Below, piece after piece: positions 24,729 to 32,015 of a stretch of DNA of 32,015 nucleotides (positions are counted from its first letter, which is position 1; every line of letters starts with the position of its first letter). The notes beneath the pieces are model-generated. The model saw nothing but the letters and a program-made list of their open reading frames with translations. It was not told the DNA's origin and did no database searches. This DNA is from an uncultured bacterium (lineage in GTDB: Bacteria > Vulcanimicrobiota > CADAWZ01). A program made the position numbers and the translations under genes. Location: contig CASEKF010000030.1 in assembly GCA_949288455.1 (NCBI GenBank), positions 1 through 32,015 of the forward strand, given 5' to 3'.

Positions 24729-25634
24729 ATGGCCATACTAGTTACCGGAGGGGCCGGATTTATAGGTTCTAATATAGCCGACAGACTTATTTCATGCGGT
24801 TACGAAACAGTAATAATAGATAATCTTTCAACCGGAAAAGTTAAAAATATCAATAAAAAAGCAATTTTTTACCGAAGAGACATATGCGAAAATCTCGAAG
24901 ATATTTTTGAAAAGCATAAATTTGAAGCGGTATATCACCTTGCAGCTCAAATAGACGTAAGAAAATCCGTTTCAGACCCTATTTTAGACGCTCAGATAAA
25001 TATTATCGGAGGGATCAATCTTCTCAACGCGATAGTCAAATACCGTTCAGGCAAACTTATATATTCGTCGACCGGAGGAGCAATATACGGAGAGCCAAAA
25101 TATCTGCCTGCCGACGAAAAACATCCGGTAAACCCCATGGCTCCGTATGGAACAAGCAAATACTGTTTGGAAAAATATATAGAATACTTTTCTAAATTAT
25201 ATAATTTGAAATATACTATTTTGAGATATGCTAACGTTTACGGGAACAGACAAGATCCTATGGGAGAAGCCGGAGTAATAGCCATATTTATGGGAAAAAT
25301 AACGCAGGGGAAAACACCCGTAATATTCGGAAACGGGCAACAAACCAGAGATTTCGTTTTCGTAAAAGACGTAGTAGAAGCAAATCTTTTATCGCTAAAC
25401 AGAGGCGAGGGAGAAATTTACAATATAGGAACCGGAAAAGAAACTTCCGTGAACGAAATATACGCTTGTCTAAAAGAACTTATAAATCCGAACGAAAAAG
25501 CCGAATACAGACCGGAACGTCCCGGAGAAGTTTTTCGAATAGCCCTTGATTGTTCCAAGGCAAAAAGAGAACTGCAATGGGAAGCCGCAACTTCGCTTCA
25601 AGACGGCATAAAAGAAACGCTTAAAACATATTAA
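24729..25634 (+). CDS. NAD-dependent UDP-sugar epimerase, GalE-like
   Basis: Extended short-chain dehydrogenase, 301 residues, most like UDP-glucose 4-epimerases of the short GalE type; UDP-glucose/galactose interconversion in the cytoplasm is the likely reaction. GGAGFIGSNIADRLI is the NAD-binding glycine motif, YHLAAQIDVRKS the second conserved stretch, YSSTGGAIYGEP supplies the catalytic Ser/Thr, and YGTSKYCLEKY the Tyr-x3-Lys pair. RYANVYGNRQDP and RDFVFVKDVVEA are family motifs. AAAGGAG lies 8 nt before the ATG. It is transcribed away from the sugar-importer genes and sits upstream of the porin. Other UDP-sugar substrates are possible. Confidence 0.88.
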   Translation: MAILVTGGAGFIGSNIADRLISCGYETVIIDNLSTGKVKNINKKAIFYRRDICENLEDIFEKHKFEAVYHLAAQIDVRKSVSDPILDAQINIIGGINLLNAIVKYRSGKLIYSSTGGAIYGEPKYLPADEKHPVNPMAPYGTSKYCLEKYIEYFSKLYNLKYTILRYANVYGNRQDPMGEAGVIAIFMGKITQGKTPVIFGNGQQTRDFVFVKDVVEANLLSLNRGEGEIYNIGTGKETSVNEIYACLKELINPNEKAEYRPERPGEVFRIALDCSKAKRELQWEAATSLQDGIKETLKTY

Positions 25635-25711
25635 TAATTGAATTTACAAAAATTTAACATAATTTAAAGAAGGATAAAGCAAAAAAAGCAAGAATTTCCA
25701 TGTACTATAAC

Positions 25712-25728
25712 GCCAAAGCGCGTTTGGC
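25712..25728. promoter_or_regulatory. 17-bp operator candidate, copy 2
   Basis: GCCAAAGCGCGTTTGGC has 6-bp inverted arms around GCGCG, 134 bp upstream of the porin ATG, in the 228-bp gap between the epimerase and porin genes. It shares 14 of 17 bases with copy 1. As RNA it could also form a hairpin, and a second small stem (GGCCG/CGGCC) overlaps its right side. No clear porin promoter boxes were identified. Confidence 0.5.
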
Positions 25729-25862
25729 CGTTAAATATCGGCCGATACCGCTCAATTATTTCAAAAGGGATTTAAAATAAAAAAAAGAAAACACGGTCAC
25801 TTTTTTAATTTTTTAAATTCCTCTAAAATAAAGAGCGAATAAAATTTTGGAGGAAAAAAAGA

Positions 25863-28379
25863 ATGAAGAAATTATCAGTTCTTCTGGCGGCAGCGGCAGT
25901 ATTCTGCTTTACGGCTCCGGCCTTTGCCGCTCCAGTTTTTCCTGATGTTCCGGAAGAACATTGGGCGAGAGACGCAGTAGCTAACCTAGCGGCAAGCGGA
26001 CTTGTCGAAGGTTATCCCGACGGCACTTTCAAAGGCGACAGAGCCGCTACCCGCTATGAAATGGCTATGGTAGTAGCAAGATTCCTTGCTAAAAACGATC
26101 AGGAGCATGCCACCTTTGCGACAAAGGCGGAACTCGAAGAGCTCAGACAGCTTGTAAATCAGCTCAAGTCAGAATTAGACGCTCTCGGAGTAAGAGTAAC
26201 CAATCTTGAAGACTCAGTCGCAGATTTGGACAAAAGAGTTACGGAACTTGAAAGAATAACTTTCTACGGCGAATTAGACGCTATATTTACGACTCAAGGT
26301 TTTACCAGCGACAGTCACTTCAGAACATTCAACGGATGGGCTTGGGTTGAAGATGGACAGGCTCCGGAAGCTCTGGCAGGTTCAGTCTCAGGAGCTAATT
26401 TAACTATGGGTCAGCATGGTCTTCTTCCTACTATGGACTACAGAACCGGAAGACCTCTTACCAACGGAACCGGAATATCTGCGGTAGCTAAACTCGGCAT
26501 TAACGCTAAAGTCAGCGACGACATCGACGCAGGTCTCGAATTAGCGGCATACACCGCGGTCGGCGATCCTATAGTCAATTCATTCTACGGAGTACAGCAG
26601 CCCTATATGTCGAACGTTTTCGCAGGTCAGGGCAACTACAACCTTACAATGGCGACAGGAAACGCTCAGTCTCTGCTTACGGCTGTAACTCTCGATAATT
26701 TCTGGGTAAAACACAAACCCACCGGAATCAAATTAACGGTAGGTTCCTTCGGAGAGCTTAATATGGATTCCATTCTCTTCGCGGGACAGCCTAATCCTAA
26801 TATAAACGGCGCCTCTTACATACCCAACTATGGCATAAGAATAAACGGAACGACTCATTTCCTCAGCGATATGGACTGGGAAGTTTTCTATACGTCTCTT
26901 CCTGACGCTAACGCGGCTCCCTCTGTCGACAATAATTACTCGGTAGGACTTACTGAAGGAGACGGATACAATACTTACGCTTACGGTATTGACGTCGGCT
27001 GGAGATTCAAAGGCGGAAACTTCAAGCTCGGTTATTTAAGAGCCATGAACGACGGAACCAACTACACCGGTTTTGGTCTTGGTTACGGTATACTTCAGGG
27101 CGGAATGCAGTGGGTCAGCCCATTAGATTACGGTTATAACAATTGGCTAGGCGGAAATATTCCTCCGGTATTCATGAATCCTGACGGAGCTTCCTTATAT
27201 GGTCCTCAGTCAACCACTAACTGGTCGGCTCATTTCGATTACACTTGGGAAGACAGCAAAATTAAACCCAGATTCTTCGTCGAATATGCGTCCTCAAACT
27301 ACAAACCTAACGATAACTCCGACTTCTCTACTACAGGCGGAGCTCTCAGAGCCGGTTTAGGCGCGACCTTCTTTGACGATACTTTAGACTTAGACATCAC
27401 TTACAAGTCAGTCGAGCCTAACTATGATCCTTTCACTCTGCGTTACCCAGTAAACGTAAATTCGATGTGGAGACTTCCTAATTTCTCATATTATCCTAAT
27501 ATGTATCAGCTCCATGACAGCGACGTTTACACCAACAACAGAGAAGGTTGGGACTTCAAGCTCACTTATCGCTTCAAAGATGACAGAGGTAAAGCATGGG
27601 TCACCTACAAAACTTACGAACAAGTCGAGAATAGCGTATGCGATACCGTAACGTCTCATCCTTCCTTACTCGGCGGTTATTTTGCCGGATATGAGCCCGG
27701 ATTTATAGATTCCATATTTACTCCTCTTGCCGGAAACATCGTAAACATGGATTATCTGTACTATACGGATCTATCTTATCTTAGCAGACCTGTTTCAGTT
27801 ACGAATTTAGACGATACCAAAGGTAAAGTCACAAGTTTTGATATAGGCGTAAACTATAAATTCCAGAATAATCTGGGCGTAGAACTTAGCTACTATAGTC
27901 AGAACTTTAAGAGAGACACCAATCTAAGTATCGGCCAGTTATGGTTCAATCCTGTCACTTGGACTATGACCGACTATGGATTCGGCACAGCTGCGGCTCA
28001 GAACTATATCGATCTCGACGTAAGCGGATTCCATATCGGACTTTCCTATCCTTTCAACGAGAGATTCACCGGTAAAATCGGATATGATCATACCACCATC
28101 AAAGGTCACTATGATCCCGCCGGTATACATGCAGATTATGCATTCTGGACCGGAAGTCACGATTATACCAATATCGATACGACTCAGAGCGTACCTTACA
28201 TAGGATTTGACTATAAGCTCAGCCAGAACACAGAATGGGGGCTTAACCTCCAGTTCTTCTCCACCAGCGACAGCGCGGATATCTATGATAGAGTAACGCC
28301 CAGCACCGGAGAGATCGTTAACAATCCTTATGATTGGAACGGAATCCAGCTCATGACTGAATTCAAAGTCAAATTCTAA
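25863..28379 (+). CDS. SLH-domain outer-membrane porin
   Basis: The 838-residue protein has a signal peptide (KKLSVLLAAAAVFC to AFA, cleavage near residue 22), one SLH domain (VFPDVPEEHWARDAVANLAA, GLVEGYPDGTFKGDRAATRYEMAMVVARFL), a coiled coil (residues about 85-135, LRQLVNQLKSELDALGVRV, then VADLDKRVTELER), and then about 700 residues of aromatic-edged beta-strands ending in Phe (FKVKF), the usual outer-membrane barrel signal. In related organisms the SLH domain binds a cell-wall polymer and the coiled coil spans the periplasm to hold the barrel. GGAGGA 8-9 nt before the ATG, C-rich codon choice unlike its neighbours, and a strong terminator suggest very high expression. Sugar passage is plausible from the neighbouring genes but not shown. 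Confidence 0.9.
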   Translation: MKKLSVLLAAAAVFCFTAPAFAAPVFPDVPEEHWARDAVANLAASGLVEGYPDGTFKGDRAATRYEMAMVVARFLAKNDQEHATFATKAELEELRQLVNQLKSELDALGVRVTNLEDSVADLDKRVTELERITFYGELDAIFTTQGFTSDSHFRTFNGWAWVEDGQAPEALAGSVSGANLTMGQHGLLPTMDYRTGRPLTNGTGISAVAKLGINAKVSDDIDAGLELAAYTAVGDPIVNSFYGVQQPYMSNVFAGQGNYNLTMATGNAQSLLTAVTLDNFWVKHKPTGIKLTVGSFGELNMDSILFAGQPNPNINGASYIPNYGIRINGTTHFLSDMDWEVFYTSLPDANAAPSVDNNYSVGLTEGDGYNTYAYGIDVGWRFKGGNFKLGYLRAMNDGTNYTGFGLGYGILQGGMQWVSPLDYGYNNWLGGNIPPVFMNPDGASLYGPQSTTNWSAHFDYTWEDSKIKPRFFVEYASSNYKPNDNSDFSTTGGALRAGLGATFFDDTLDLDITYKSVEPNYDPFTLRYPVNVNSMWRLPNFSYYPNMYQLHDSDVYTNNREGWDFKLTYRFKDDRGKAWVTYKTYEQVENSVCDTVTSHPSLLGGYFAGYEPGFIDSIFTPLAGNIVNMDYLYYTDLSYLSRPVSVTNLDDTKGKVTSFDIGVNYKFQNNLGVELSYYSQNFKRDTNLSIGQLWFNPVTWTMTDYGFGTAAAQNYIDLDVSGFHIGLSYPFNERFTGKIGYDHTTIKGHYDPAGIHADYAFWTGSHDYTNIDTTQSVPYIGFDYKLSQNTEWGLNLQFFSTSDSADIYDRVTPSTGEIVNNPYDWNGIQLMTEFKVKF

Positions 28380-28394
28380 ACTTAAAGTTTAGCG

Positions 28395-28429
28395 AAAAAA
28401 CTGCGAGCCATATGGCTCGCAGTTTTTTT
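28395..28429 (+). terminator. Intrinsic terminator of the porin gene
   Basis: A perfect stem AAAAAACTGCGAGCC / GGCTCGCAGTTTTTT with loop ATAT ends in seven T residues, 15 nt after the porin stop. With A-runs on the other side it can also work on the minus strand. Confidence 0.95.
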
Positions 28430-28592
28430 ATTTATATACGAAGGACTTATAGATTGTAAGATTCCAACGCCTTGCAAGCCGCATTGATAGGGCCCGTGTC
28501 ATTAATTCATGAGGGATGAGATAGGAATAAGTATAACTTAGAAAATAAATTTTTGACGCTTGTCTCTATGAGAAGAATAATTATCAGTCGCT

Positions 28593-28868
28593 TTATGTCT
28601 GCGAGAGACGACGCGGACATTTTTTCCTTTTCGCGTTCCAGCCAAATTTTATATATTTCTCCTAGCGCGCATTCTCCTAAATCCGGGTAGGCTCTCGATT
28701 GTACCCAGCAAAGCCATAAGCGCTTTTTTTCGTCTTGTCATAGCCCATAAACATTTTAAGACCGGCTGTCCTTTCAATTCCAGGCAACGCATTGTCCGAT
28801 CGCGAAAAGTCTTCGCCTGTTTCCTGACAGCCGCACTACCCCCTTCCATAGCCGTTTGGATTTGTCAT
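28593..28868 (-). pseudogene. Relic small gene interrupted by three TAG codons
   Basis: From an ATG at 28868 with GAGGGAA about 5 nt upstream, a frame runs 92 codons to TAA (28593-28595). It is broken by in-frame TAGs at codons 11, 64 and 69. The uninterrupted middle (codons 12-63) reads protein-like, for example KMFMGYDKTKKSAYGFAGYN. TAG is a normal stop elsewhere in this window (double-SIS, rph and thioesterase genes), so recoding is unlikely and decay is the simple reading. A second open frame overlaps at 28649-28849 (66 residues, very basic), and I cannot be sure which frame was coding. Family not recognised. Confidence 0.3.
28595..28625 (+). terminator. Terminator-like hairpin
   Basis: ATGTCTGCG pairs with CGCGGACAT (one T-G wobble), with an 8-nt loop, followed by TTTTT on the plus strand. 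It could be a second stop for porin readthrough or the end of a small RNA starting after 28430. Confidence 0.5.
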
Positions 28869-29074
28869 TACGCTTCCCTCGCTAATAATAGAATGAATTG
28901 TTCTCTTCAGCGCGCTAGAGTAGCTTATTCAAAAGAATAAAATCCTAACGTTTTTTCACTAAAAATAGAACCGGAAAATCGTATTGGAGTTTATTACAAA
29001 GGGAAGAAAAATAAAGAAAAATCATTAAACAAAAAAATAGACAAGAATATTATATTATGAATCGGATTTATTAT

Positions 29075-29112
29075 AAAAAAAAGTTCTTCCTTTATTGGCG
29101 TAAAGGAAGAAC
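29075..29112 (-). terminator. Intrinsic terminator, minus strand
   Basis: GTTCTTCCTTTA (29083-29094) pairs perfectly with 29101-29112 around a 6-nt loop. On the minus strand it is followed by eight T residues. It is the first good minus-strand terminator after alaS, 206 nt past its stop. Confidence 0.85.
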
Positions 29113-29224
29113 TGAAAAGAAAAGCAAATACTTTAAGCTTATTCTATGAAAACGAAAATATCAAGCTATGCGCGATTATTCCCGTAATAATTTGTAGTTT
29201 TTTGACGTTCTTAAAATTTTTTGA

Positions 29225-29259
29225 AACGAAACGGATGCTTTTGCCGTTCGTTTTTTGCC
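29225..29259 (+). terminator. Terminator-like hairpin, plus strand
   Basis: AACGA(A)ACGG pairs with CCGTTCGTT with one bulged A and a 9-nt loop, running into a run of T residues on the plus strand. No plus-strand gene precedes it closely, so it may end an unannotated short transcript or guard alaS from antisense transcription. Confidence 0.6.
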
Positions 29260-29318
29260 TAATAGTTATGATTTAGTTCAATCTATAAGATTATAAGTCC
29301 CCGCGTTTATAAATAACA

Positions 29319-31979
29319 TTATATTATTTTTAACAAATCCGACTTTATTTTTTCTTTAATATCCTCTAATACTCTATCTATTTTAGAAGCGTCCCTTCCG
29401 CCTCCTTTAGCGAAATCGAAACGTCCTCCGCCTCCGCCGCCAAGTTTTCTACAACATTCCTTAACATAATTGCCCATATTAATTTTATCCTTGCCGGCAA
29501 TATTTTTTGAAGCGAAGCCTACGACGTTTATCGCGTCTGAACATTCTGAAACGAGCGCTCCGACCGCGGAATCTCTGCTTCTTATATCATCTGCCGCAAA
29601 GCCTAAAGACTCGGCTGATAATCCAGAGAGTTTTTTAACGATAAGCGTAATGCTTCCAATTTTTTCGCCAGACTCATACAAACCGCGCGAAAGATCTCCT
29701 AAATCTTTTTTTTCTTCGGCCTGACGCAACTTTTTTAATTCCTTTATTTGAGCGTTTAAAGACTCTACTCTTATAAAAATATCGTCCGAATTACAAGCCA
29801 GCAATTTAGAAAGATTCTTTATAATATTTCTTTCTGCGAAGGCATAACGTAAAACTTTAGAACCGGTCGCCGCCTCTATCCTTCTTACGCCGGCCTCGGA
29901 AGAAGATTCCGAAAGGATTCTAAACGAACCTATATCACCCGTTCTTTTACAATGAGTTCCGCCGCAAAGCTCCTTCGAATAGTTCCCAATATCTATAACT
30001 CTCACTACTTTTGAATATTTTTCTCCAAATAAAGCCGTTGCTCCGTCTTTTTTAGCTTCGTCAAGATCTTTCCAATAAATATTTACCGCTTGATTATCTC
30101 TAATCTTTTCGTTTACGAGAAGTTCCGCTCTATTTAATTCATCCTGAGAAATCTGTTTAGGATGAGAAATATCGAACCTCAAATAATCAGGAGAAACCTC
30201 GGAACCTTTCTGATTGACATGGGCTCCTAAAACTTCTTTTAAAGCCCAGTGAAGCAAATGAGTAGCCGTATGAGCTGCCGATAAAGATTTCCTTCTTAAA
30301 TAATCTACTTCGGCTAAAGCTGTCTCAGGAAGATTCTCTGCGTCTCCTTCTTTCAAAGTCCCGCAATGAATAATAAAATCTCCAAGTTTTTTCGTATCGT
30401 TTACTTCAAATAAGAATCCTTCTCCGGTTATAGTGCCAATATCCCCTATTTGTCCTCCTGACTGAGCGTAAAAAGGAGTAGAATCTAAAACTAAAAATTT
30501 ATTATCCAAAAGTCTTAACGGCTTCACGTTAAATTTAGTGCCGTCACACATGGCATCTTTATCTTCCCAATATCCTTTAAACGCAGTAACAGGCAAATCT
30601 GCGATAAGTTGAGGTTCGAGAAAAAGTTCCTTACTTTCGCTTTTGGAACGTTCCTTATGTTCCAGCTCTGCCTGATTCCAAGCGTTCTCGTCTATAGTCA
30701 TATGTTTCTCGGAAGCCATTTGCAATATCAAATCTTTAGGGAACCCGTCTTGGTGATACAGTCTATAGGCTTCAAAACCATTCAAAACCGAAGAGCCTTT
30801 GCTCTTTTCAACCAACTCGTTAAATCTTACGAGACCTTGCTCTAAAGTTTTTATAAAAAGTTCTTCTTCTTCAAATAATACTTGCGAAATTTTTGCCAAA
30901 TTATCAAAAAGTTCCGGGAAAATATCCGCATATATTTCCGCCACGGCTGAGGAGAGCTTATATAGAAAAGGTTCCTTCATTCCTAATCTTTGCATTCCAA
31001 ATCTTGACGCTCTTCTGGCTAAGCTTCTTAAAACGCTCCCTCTACCTTTTTTATCCGGAACGGCTCCGTCTGCTATTGCGAACGAAAGCGCTTTTATATG
31101 ATCGGCGCAAACCCTCATAGCGACGTCAGTCTCGGATGAAAATCCATATTTAACTCCGGTTATTTCCTCAATTTTATCAAGAAGAGGCGTAAATAAATCG
31201 GTATCGTAATTTGAAAGCTTTCCCTGTAAAACGGCTGTCAATCTTTCGAATCCCATACCTGTATCCACATGGTTTTTAGACAATCTTGAAAGAGTTCGAT
31301 CTTTAGCTCTGTTAAACTGAATAAAAACAAGATTCCATATTTCCATAAAACGATTGCAATCGCCGTTAACTCTACAGATATGATCTTTTTCATGTTTTCT
31401 TTCGCAAGAATCGACTCCAAGATCTATATGTATTTCGCTGCATGGGCCGCAAGGTCCGACATCCCCCATTTCCCAAAAATTCTCTTTTTTGCCGAACGGA
31501 AGAACATGATCTTTGGGAATATCGGTACAATTTCTCCATAACGACGCGGACTCCTCATCCGGAGCGACGCCGTCTTTTTCGTCTCCCTGAAAATAAGTGG
31601 CGTACAATCTATCTTTATCAAGTCCGCATACTTTCGTTAAAAATTCCCAAGCGTAAATTATAGCTTCTTTTTTAAAATAATCGCCGAATGACCAATTGCC
31701 AAGCATTTCAAAAAACGTATGGTGATACGTATCTCGTCCAACCTCTTCTAAATCGTTATGTTTTCCGGATACTCTGAGACATTTCTGAGTATCTGCGGCT
31801 CTTGTAAACTCAGGTTTTTTAGAGCCTAAAAAATAAGGTTTAAATTGATTCATTCCGGCGTTAGTAAAAAGAAGCGTGGGATCACCCGCAGGAATAACAA
31901 GCGAAGAAGGTACTATCGTATGGCCTTTAGAGGCAAAAAAATCTAAGAACGATTTTCTTATCTGCTGTTGCGTTTTCAT
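29319..31979 (-). CDS. alaS: Alanyl-tRNA synthetase
   Basis: AlaRS charges tRNA-Ala and edits mischarged Ser and Gly. At 886 residues it is full length (about 876 in E. coli). Class II catalytic core: RKSFLDFFASKGH, FTNAGMNQFKPYFLG, NDLEEVGRDTYHHTFFEML and GDVGPCGPCSEIH. Editing domain: AAHTATHLLHWAL with H570 and H574, and CGGTHCKRTGDIGSF with the Cys and His zinc ligands. The C-terminal C-Ala domain ends with a glycine-rich GGGGGGRFDFAKGGGRD. A four-Cys/His insert (C in VDSCERKHEKDHICRVNGDC) in the catalytic part is an extra metal-site candidate, seen in some bacterial AlaRS. AGGAG lies 5 nt before the ATG. It stands alone in this window, with a terminator 206 nt downstream. Confidence 0.97.
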   Translation of the reverse strand: MKTQQQIRKSFLDFFASKGHTIVPSSLVIPAGDPTLLFTNAGMNQFKPYFLGSKKPEFTRAADTQKCLRVSGKHNDLEEVGRDTYHHTFFEMLGNWSFGDYFKKEAIIYAWEFLTKVCGLDKDRLYATYFQGDEKDGVAPDEESASLWRNCTDIPKDHVLPFGKKENFWEMGDVGPCGPCSEIHIDLGVDSCERKHEKDHICRVNGDCNRFMEIWNLVFIQFNRAKDRTLSRLSKNHVDTGMGFERLTAVLQGKLSNYDTDLFTPLLDKIEEITGVKYGFSSETDVAMRVCADHIKALSFAIADGAVPDKKGRGSVLRSLARRASRFGMQRLGMKEPFLYKLSSAVAEIYADIFPELFDNLAKISQVLFEEEELFIKTLEQGLVRFNELVEKSKGSSVLNGFEAYRLYHQDGFPKDLILQMASEKHMTIDENAWNQAELEHKERSKSESKELFLEPQLIADLPVTAFKGYWEDKDAMCDGTKFNVKPLRLLDNKFLVLDSTPFYAQSGGQIGDIGTITGEGFLFEVNDTKKLGDFIIHCGTLKEGDAENLPETALAEVDYLRRKSLSAAHTATHLLHWALKEVLGAHVNQKGSEVSPDYLRFDISHPKQISQDELNRAELLVNEKIRDNQAVNIYWKDLDEAKKDGATALFGEKYSKVVRVIDIGNYSKELCGGTHCKRTGDIGSFRILSESSSEAGVRRIEAATGSKVLRYAFAERNIIKNLSKLLACNSDDIFIRVESLNAQIKELKKLRQAEEKKDLGDLSRGLYESGEKIGSITLIVKKLSGLSAESLGFAADDIRSRDSAVGALVSECSDAINVVGFASKNIAGKDKINMGNYVKECCRKLGGGGGGRFDFAKGGGRDASKIDRVLEDIKEKIKSDLLKII

Positions 31980-32015
31980 AAATACTCCTAAAAAATAAAT
32001 GGAAAAATAATAAAA

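Larger units (their letters stand above)
28430..29318. other. Gene-poor interval between porin and alaS
   Basis: No convincing intact gene is present. The left half (about 28600-28860) is near 45-57% G+C by hand count, clearly above its surroundings, and holds a relic minus-strand frame. The right half is AT-rich and holds two terminator-like hairpins of opposite polarity. No tRNA or known RNA family was recognised. Confidence 0.6.

Noticed and set aside
28649-28849. 66-residue minus-strand frame as a real gene
   Set aside because: It is very basic, has no good ribosome site and overlaps another frame with more natural content. It was kept only as part of the relic region.
28593-28868. Genetic-code change with TAG as a sense codon
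   Set aside because: The double-SIS, rph and thioesterase genes end in TAG at sensible positions, so TAG acts as a stop in this genome.
28443-29300. Inverted repeat GGACTTATAGATTG (28443-28456) against 29279-29300 as mobile-element ends
   Set aside because: Only about 14 bases match and an 8-nt insertion is needed. The sequence is AT-rich and no transposase or target duplication is clear, so chance is likely.

Overview
The window looks like chromosomal DNA from an AT-rich, poorly studied bacterium with two membranes. The outer-membrane porin at 25863-28379 carries an N-terminal SLH domain, which tethers the outer membrane to the cell wall in cyanobacteria, Negativicutes, Synergistetes, Deinococcus-Thermus and several uncultured phyla. 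Core genes (mtaB, rbgA, rph, coaE, alaS) are intact. I cannot fix the phylum by eye. No rRNA, tRNA, CRISPR array, intact insertion sequence or phage gene was seen.

Layout. Positions 1-1208 hold the 3' part of a gene with in-frame 45-bp and 42-bp tandem repeats followed by two LexA/UmuD-fold (S24) domains. In both domains the catalytic lysine position is arginine. Positions 1327-7406 are a tight plus-strand run: a tRNA methylthiotransferase (mtaB), an internally duplicated Amj-type lipid II flippase, the ribosome-assembly GTPase rbgA, a YciO/Sua5-family protein, and a lipoprotein with a lytic transglycosylase-like domain and a probable dead M15-like domain. Positions 7674-12325 hold a membrane-anchored helical-repeat protein, a double-SIS protein, a free-standing soluble homologue of the FlhA cytoplasmic domain, and RNase PH. 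A new promoter then leads into a giant TPR protein (12556-16236), a large unrecognised zinc-knuckle protein (16351-18693) and a Roadblock/LC7 protein (18724-19071).

Positions 19123-24415 are on the minus strand: a MalE/MalF/MalG-like sugar importer, then a secreted TPR protein, coaE and a hotdog thioesterase. A divergent intergenic region separates malE from a galE-like epimerase on the plus strand. That region and the leader of the SLH porin share a 17-bp palindromic motif, which suggests common control of sugar uptake, nucleotide-sugar metabolism and the porin. After the porin terminator comes a 0.9-kb gene-poor interval with a relic reading frame and terminators of both polarities. The window ends with alaS on the minus strand.

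The most interesting points are: the FlhA cytoplasmic domain with no membrane part, sitting among TPR and Roadblock proteins; the duplicated Amj flippase; the tandem S24 folds with Lys-to-Arg changes behind a coding minisatellite; and the shared 17-bp operator candidate.
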